From assembly GCA_000223315.2 (NCBI GenBank), contig AFUS01000005.1, forward strand, positions 533,229 through 597,228: 64,000 nucleotides of DNA, given 5' to 3'. This DNA is from Parvimonas sp. oral taxon 393 str. F0440. Its GTDB lineage: Bacteria > Bacillota > Clostridia > Tissierellales > Peptoniphilaceae. The position numbers and the translations under genes are program-made. Shown piece by piece: positions 59,747 through 64,000 of the stretch (position 1 is the stretch's first letter; every line of letters starts with the position of its first letter). Below the pieces are notes generated by a model. The model ran no database searches, was not told where the DNA came from, and saw only the letters and a list, made by a program, of their open reading frames with translations.

Positions 59747-60271
59747 TTATTGTCTATATTTTTTCATTAAATATTTAAGTTTTGGTGTTTCAATAACTTC
59801 ATCAATTTCAAAGCCCAGTTTAGTATAAATATTTCTTGCATTTTTATTGTGAAACAACAAGGTTCCCGGGAACCCACCCGATGCAAAGCATCGTGGAAGG
59901 GTGGGGTTCTTATTAGAATCAAAAACATTTAAAGAAATACTTTTTATACTTTCATCTTTAAAAATCAAATCTATAAAACCTCTTATTGCCTCTTTTCCAA
60001 AACCCATTCCTTGCTTTTTGGGATTTATCATAAATCTACCAATGTGTATATTATCTTTTTCAACTCTTATTTGCTGAATTATTCCCAAAAATTCATCCTC
60101 ATTGAATATAGAAAATATATTTTCCATTTCTTTAATTTTATCATAAGTCAAAGGATATGAAATTTTTAGTCCCATCCATTGTTCTTGAAAAGCATCTCCT
60201 CTGTCATTTGACCATTTACATAAGATAGTGGCATTTTCTTTTCTTAATCCTCTTTCAAATCTAATATTCAT
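59747..60271 (-). CDS. GNAT family N-acetyltransferase carrying an in-frame palindromic insert
   Basis: 174 residues. The AcCoA loop is INPKKQGMGFGKEAIRGFID. Between the conserved SLNVFDSNK and NARNIYTKLGFEIDE the protein has an extra 22 residues (NPTLPRCFASGGFPGTLLFH plus NK), encoded by a GC-rich palindromic stretch at 59849-59914 that is unlike the surrounding sequence. Without it the family alignment runs straight through. The insert lies just ahead of the last beta strand, so the fold may tolerate a loop there. The substrate is unknown; the gene is followed by its terminator. Two other genes lie upstream in the same direction. Confidence 0.85.
   Translation of the reverse strand: MNIRFERGLRKENATILCKWSNDRGDAFQEQWMGLKISYPLTYDKIKEMENIFSIFNEDEFLGIIQQIRVEKDNIHIGRFMINPKKQGMGFGKEAIRGFIDLIFKDESIKSISLNVFDSNKNPTLPRCFASGGFPGTLLFHNKNARNIYTKLGFEIDEVIETPKLKYLMKKYRQ
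59849..59914. repeat. 61-bp GC-rich palindromic insert plus 5-bp target duplication
   Basis: The 61-bp element (59849-59909) contains the perfect palindrome GGTTCCCGGGAACC and hairpin CGATGC-AAAG-like core GCATCG (CGATGCAAAGCATCG) between GGGTGGG and CCCACCC arms. TTATT occurs immediately on its left (59844-59848) and right (59910-59914). Element plus duplication is 66 bp, so the frame of the gene is kept. Confidence 0.75.
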
Positions 60272-60295
60272 ATAAAGCCTCAGTTTGTGATAATT

Positions 60296-60661
60296 TTATT
60301 TTCTATACAAATAATTTTCTGCTTTAGATTTAATATATTTATTTCTAAAAGTAATAGCAATAATTAAAGGTAAAATTATAAGAGGCAAAGAAAATGTCAC
60401 TCCCGCAATTGCTAAAATTTTATATTGACCTCTACCATGTAAATCCTTGCTCATTCCATTTAAAATATCAGCTAAATAATTTAAAATTACTCCATTATTT
60501 ACCATTGATAACAAAACAAACTCTACCATAACTAATCCTATAAATATAAGAGCTGTCCATCTTGCAGCAACATTACATATCTCTACTTTTTTCTCCATAT
60601 TTATATTTTCTGAATTTGAAATATTCTTAAACCATTTTTTTGCTCTTTCCTCTTTTGTCAT
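60296..60661 (-). CDS. Small membrane protein of unknown function
   Basis: 121 residues: a charged N-terminus (TKEERAKKWFKNISNSENIN), helix 1 WTALIFIGLVMVEFVLLS, an outside or inside loop with LADILNGMSKDLHGRGQYK, and helix 2 AGVTFSLPLIILPLIIAITF, ending in a basic tail. I do not recognise the family. AGGAG precedes the ATG. It lies 24 bases upstream of the acetyltransferase gene and 35 downstream of another, suggesting one transcript. Confidence 0.6.
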   Translation of the reverse strand: MTKEERAKKWFKNISNSENINMEKKVEICNVAARWTALIFIGLVMVEFVLLSMVNNGVILNYLADILNGMSKDLHGRGQYKILAIAGVTFSLPLIILPLIIAITFRNKYIKSKAENYLYRK

Positions 60662-60696
60662 ATCTGATTCTCCTATAAATTTATATTTCGTCTATC

Positions 60697-61179
60697 CTAA
60701 AGTTTTAGTATTGCAATAACTTCATCTCCATCCATATCACCATTTTCTACGAAACCAAACGAATGATACAACTCTTTAGCAGTTTTATTTTCGGGTTCAT
60801 AAGACAACCAACAATATTCTGCTTTACCACAAGGAAATGATTTAATAAAATCCAAAGCAATTCTCATAGCTTTTTTTCCAAAACCTTTTTGTTGATAAGT
60901 CTCATCAATCATCAAACGCCAAAGATTATAGTTTCCCTTTGCTATATTTGGAACATTTTCCCAAGTTTCATCCACATCATAGCCAATCATCAAAAAACCA
61001 ATCGGTATATCGTTATTATAGATTCCAAAGGGAAAAGCAACACCATTTGCAGTAATAGTTAAATATGCTTCAATAATGCTTACATCATTAGATGCAACAA
61101 AATTTTTTTGTGATTCAGATACCTTTAATTTAAGTATTTCCCATATATTTTTTCTGTTTACATTTTCTATATGAAGCAT
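60697..61179 (-). CDS. GNAT family N-acetyltransferase
   Basis: 160 residues. AcCoA loop RLMIDETYQQKGFGKKAMRI, with LSYEPENKTAKELYHSFGFV at the C-terminus; this ending is typical of diamine/spermidine acetyltransferase-like GNATs. GGAGGAAGTT precedes the chosen ATG (61177-61179); the ATG four codons earlier is unlikely. The gene is separated from the wall-protein gene by a terminator. Confidence 0.8.
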   Translation of the reverse strand: MLHIENVNRKNIWEILKLKVSESQKNFVASNDVSIIEAYLTITANGVAFPFGIYNNDIPIGFLMIGYDVDETWENVPNIAKGNYNLWRLMIDETYQQKGFGKKAMRIALDFIKSFPCGKAEYCWLSYEPENKTAKELYHSFGFVENGDMDGDEVIAILKL

Positions 61180-61260
61180 AACTTCCTCCAAAGTTTAATT
61201 AATTTATAATTATTATATCATAAAAAATAGCATATTTATATAATATAAAAAATTTTATAC

Positions 61261-61293
61261 AAAAAAGGAGAACATCTCAAAAGATGTCCTCCG
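61261..61293 (-). terminator. Terminator after the Cna-B wall protein gene
   Basis: GGAGGACATCTTTTGAGATGTTCTCC is a long hairpin followed by T6 on the minus strand. Confidence 0.85.
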
Positions 61294-61351
61294 ATTAACA
61301 ACAATCAATATTGTATTTTTTATCTCTTCTTATTTAAAAGTTTTTGAAATC

Positions 61352-64000
61352 TTATAATTCTTCTTTTCTCTTTCTTCTAAATACTGAGAATAATGCTGTT
61401 CCTGATAATCCCAATAATACTGTGTATAGTGCTGAATTACTTCCTGCTCCTGTCTTTGGTATTCTTGGTTTTGGTGTTCTTACATTTGTTACTACAAATC
61501 CTTCTTTTGCATTTCCTGTAATTACACTCTTATATCCATTTCCTACCGCTTTTTCCTTAACTGTATATTCTATTTTCTTTCCGTCTTTATATTCGTCAAG
61601 GTCTGTGAAACTTCCTGTCCAGTTATTTTCTTTTGTTAATACAACTTTCTTTCCTGTTTCTTTTCCATCTGCTAGTAATTCTATTGTTACACTATCAGGT
61701 CTCTTCTTATCTTGGTCATTATTATCTTTCCAAGCCTTTGTTACTTGTACTGATGTCTTTCCAGGTGTGTATGAGTTCTTAACATTGTATCCTTCTACTT
61801 CTGTTGTATAACCTTCTACCTTTTCTTCTACGATTGTGTAGTTGATTAATTCTCCATTTTCATATTTGTCAAGATTTTCAAATTTCCATTTCCAGCCATC
61901 TTTTTCAGTAACTTTCTTTGTAGCTACTTTTGTTCCGTTCTTTAATAGATTTACTGTTATTTCTGTTGGTCTCTTTCCGTCTTGGTTTTCTTTATCATCC
62001 CAAGTCTTACTTCCTTCTACAAATGTCTTTTCAGGTTCTCTTGTATTTGTTACTGTAAAGTTATTTTCTCCTGTTTTTGTACTACACTTGTATATCCGTT
62101 TCCAACTATTTTCTTCTCTTACAGTATATTCTATTTTCTTTCCGTCTTTGTATTCATCAAGGTCTGTGAAACTTCCTGTCCAGTTATTATCTTTTGTTAA
62201 AGTTACTGTCTTATCTGTTTCTACTCCATCAGCTATCAATCTAACTGTTACTATTCCAGGTCTTACTCCGTCTTGGTTATTATTATCTTTCCAAGCCTTT
62301 GTTACTTGTACTGATGTCTTTCCCGGTGTATGTGTATTTACAACATCGTTTCCTTTTACTTCTGTTGTATATTCTTCAACCTTTTCTTCAGTTATTGTAT
62401 AGTTGATTAATTGTCCGGCTTCAAATTTATCAAGATTTTCAAATTTCCATTTCCAACCGTCTTTTTCTGTTACTGTCTTTGTTTCTACTACAGTTCCGTT
62501 CTTTAACAGATTAATCTTAATTTCTTTTGGTCTCTTTCCGTCTTGGTTATTATTGTCTTTCCAAGTCTTACTTCCTTCTACTTCTGTCTTTTCAGGTTCT
62601 CTTGTGTTTGTTACTGTAAAGCCGTCTTTAGCACTTCCTGTAATTACACTTGTATAGTCATTTCCTACAGCTTCTTCTTTTACAGTATATTCTATTTTCT
62701 TTCCGGCTTTGTATTCATCAAGATCTGTGAAACTTCCTGTCCAGTTATTTGCTTCTGTTAAAGTAAGAGTTTTATCTGTTGGTTGTCCGTCAGCTAATAA
62801 TCTAACTGTTACACTTGCAGGTCTTACTCCGTCTTGGTTATTTTTATCTTCCCAAGCCTTTGTTACTTGTACTGATGTCTTTCCCGGTGTGTATGAGTTC
62901 TTAACATTATGTCCTTCTACTTCTGTTGTATAACCTTCTACCTTTTCTTCTACGATTGTGTAGTTGATTAATTCTCCATTTTCATATTTGTCAAGATTTT
63001 CAAATCTCCATTTCCAATCATCTGCTTTTGTAACTGTCTTTGTAGCTATTTTAGTTCCATTCTTTAACAGATTAATCTTAATTTCTTTCGGTCTCTTTCC
63101 GTCTTGGTTTTCTTTATCATCCCAAGTCTTACTTCCTTCTACAAATGTCTTTTCAGGTTCTCTTGTATTTGTTACTGTAAAGCCTTCTTTTGCACTTCCT
63201 GTAACTTTACTTTCATATCCGTTTCCTACAGTTTCTTCCTTAACAGTATAATCAATCTTTTTACCGTCTTTGTATTCATCAAGATCTGTGAAACTTCCTG
63301 TCCAGTTGTTTGCTTCTGTTAAAGTAAGTTTATCACCTGTTTCTACTCCATTTGCAAGTAACTTAATTGTTACACTTGCAGGTCTTTTTCCGTCTTGGTT
63401 GTTCTTATCTTCCCAAGCCTTTGTTACTTGTACTGATGTCTTTCCCGGTGTATATGAATTCTTAACATTATGTCCTGTTACTACTGTTGTATAACCTTCT
63501 ACTTGTTCTTCTGTAATTGTGTATTTGATTACTTCTCCATTTTCATACTTGTCAAGATCTTCAAATTTCCATTTCCAATCATCTGCTTTTGTAACTGTCT
63601 TTGTAGCTATTTTAGTTCCATTCTTTAACAGATTAATCTTAATTTCTTTTGGTCTCTTTCCGTCTTGGTCATTTTTATCATCCCAAGTCTTACTTCCTTC
63701 TACAAATGTCTTTTCCGGTTCTCTTTTATTGATTACATTGAATTCAGTTTCTGAAGTTTGTGTGATAAAACCTGCATATCCGTTTCCAACATCTTCTTCT
63801 TCAATTGAATAATCAATCTTTTTACCGTCTTTGTATTCATCAAGATTGTCAAAACTTCCCTTCCAACCATTTTCTTTTGTTAAAGTAATAGTTTTATTAG
63901 TTGGTTGTCCGTTTGCAAATAACTTAATTGTTACACTTGTAGGTCTCTTTCCGTCTTGGTTATCTTTATCTTCCCAAGCCTTTGTTACTTTTACTGATGT
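61352..64000 (-). CDS. Cna-B repeat cell-wall anchored protein, partial (N-terminus beyond right edge)
   Basis: The frame is open from the right edge to TAA at 61352. At least four tandem units, each two Cna-B domains (type 1: VTKAWKDNNDQDKKRPDSVT...SFTDLDEYKDG; type 2: GSKTWDDKENQDGKRPTEIT...WKFENLDKYENGE), repeat every 561 bp (187 residues) exactly. The C-terminus is a sorting signal, RIPKTGAGS, a hydrophobic helix (LYTVLLGLSGTALFSVF) and RRKRKEEL. Such proteins are sortase-anchored stalks or adhesins; the Lys and Asn/Asp residues of the units could form isopeptide bonds. A locally frame-shifted stretch occurs at 62073-62108. Confidence 0.88.
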   Translation of the reverse strand, partial: TSVKVTKAWEDKDNQDGKRPTSVTIKLFANGQPTNKTITLTKENGWKGSFDNLDEYKDGKKIDYSIEEEDVGNGYAGFITQTSETEFNVINKREPEKTFVEGSKTWDDKNDQDGKRPKEIKINLLKNGTKIATKTVTKADDWKWKFEDLDKYENGEVIKYTITEEQVEGYTTVVTGHNVKNSYTPGKTSVQVTKAWEDKNNQDGKRPASVTIKLLANGVETGDKLTLTEANNWTGSFTDLDEYKDGKKIDYTVKEETVGNGYESKVTGSAKEGFTVTNTREPEKTFVEGSKTWDDKENQDGKRPKEIKINLLKNGTKIATKTVTKADDWKWRFENLDKYENGELINYTIVEEKVEGYTTEVEGHNVKNSYTPGKTSVQVTKAWEDKNNQDGVRPASVTVRLLADGQPTDKTLTLTEANNWTGSFTDLDEYKAGKKIEYTVKEEAVGNDYTSVITGSAKDGFTVTNTREPEKTEVEGSKTWKDNNNQDGKRPKEIKINLLKNGTVVETKTVTEKDGWKWKFENLDKFEAGQLINYTITEEKVEEYTTEVKGNDVVNTHTPGKTSVQVTKAWKDNNNQDGVRPGIVTVRLIADGVETDKTVTLTKDNNWTGSFTDLDEYKDGKKIEYTVREENSWKRIYKCSTKTGENNFTVTNTREPEKTFVEGSKTWDDKENQDGKRPTEITVNLLKNGTKVATKKVTEKDGWKWKFENLDKYENGELINYTIVEEKVEGYTTEVEGYNVKNSYTPGKTSVQVTKAWKDNNDQDKKRPDSVTIELLADGKETGKKVVLTKENNWTGSFTDLDEYKDGKKIEYTVKEKAVGNGYKSVITGNAKEGFVVTNVRTPKPRIPKTGAGSNSALYTVLLGLSGTALFSVFRRKRKEEL

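Noticed and set aside
61344..63812. Many plus-strand frames opposite the Cna-B protein
   Set aside because: They recur every 561 bp as mirror images of the tandem units; shadows of the real frame.

Overview
The window reads as chromosomal DNA of a strongly AT-rich, low-GC Gram-positive anaerobe. Gene order, T-box leaders, Shine-Dalgarno sequences (AGGAGG type), sortase-type wall proteins and a YjjI/YjjW glycyl-radical pair fit a Peptoniphilaceae-like coccus, most like Parvimonas. The genus is an inference from gene content, not a database match. Nearly all genes lie on the minus strand. I saw no rRNA, tRNA or CRISPR array.

Layout. 1-2.9 kb: a leucine-rich-repeat surface protein running off the left edge. 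3.1-5.5 kb: yjjI-yjjW. 5.5-10.7 kb: an accessory region of decaying or isolated genes (acetyltransferase, broken membrane/TPR-like gene, YbgA-like DUF1722 plus a TIGR02328 protein, broken XRE gene, flavodoxin-like reductase), interleaved with copies of a modular hairpin repeat. 10.8-14.1 kb: a dicarboxylate/amino-acid symporter divergent from a Crp/Fnr regulator and a CPBP protease. 14.1-18.3 kb: DUF6873-hisS-(T-box)-thrS. 18.4-20.5 kb: mscL, methyltransferases, acetyltransferase. 20.6-21.2 kb: the largest hairpin element. 21.2-26.7 kb: rny, mobA-like, ybaK/ebsC-like, udk, (T-box) tyrS, an MgtC family protein. 27-34.6 kb: secreted protein, TcaA-like membrane protein, pepF, and a vWA/Cna-B adhesin. 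35-38.5 kb: FHA-FtsW-PBP-DsrE cell-wall operon. 38.5-43 kb: ABC-F protein with a leader-peptide attenuator, two tandem L7/L12-like membrane proteins, trmL and a DUF1275 protein. 43-48.8 kb: DUF819 protein, acetyltransferase, ClC channel, RsuA-type pseudouridine synthase, EamA transporter, NUDIX. 49-59.6 kb: a long replication/envelope operon DUF2232-gdpP-rplI-dnaB-GNAT-dnaD-dnaI-AI2E-serS-dacA. 59.7-61.2 kb: two acetyltransferases and a small membrane protein. 61.35-64 kb: a Cna-B repeat wall protein running off the right edge.

Main cross-cutting observation: at least fourteen genes are broken, or falsely fused, by the apparent loss of exactly one base, almost always in an A/T run of 5-7. Adding one base restores a family-typical protein each time. 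This points to systematic homopolymer under-calling in the assembly rather than real gene decay. I therefore annotate the restored full-length genes and give each site.

The most interesting non-coding signals are (1) a family of interspersed elements built from conserved linkers alternating with hairpins whose sequences differ but stay self-complementary; (2) a 61-bp GC-rich palindromic insert with a 5-bp target duplication, placed in frame inside an acetyltransferase gene; (3) an ABC-F leader with a four-codon peptide and a terminator; and (4) a decayed trmL relic between two tandem paralogues.
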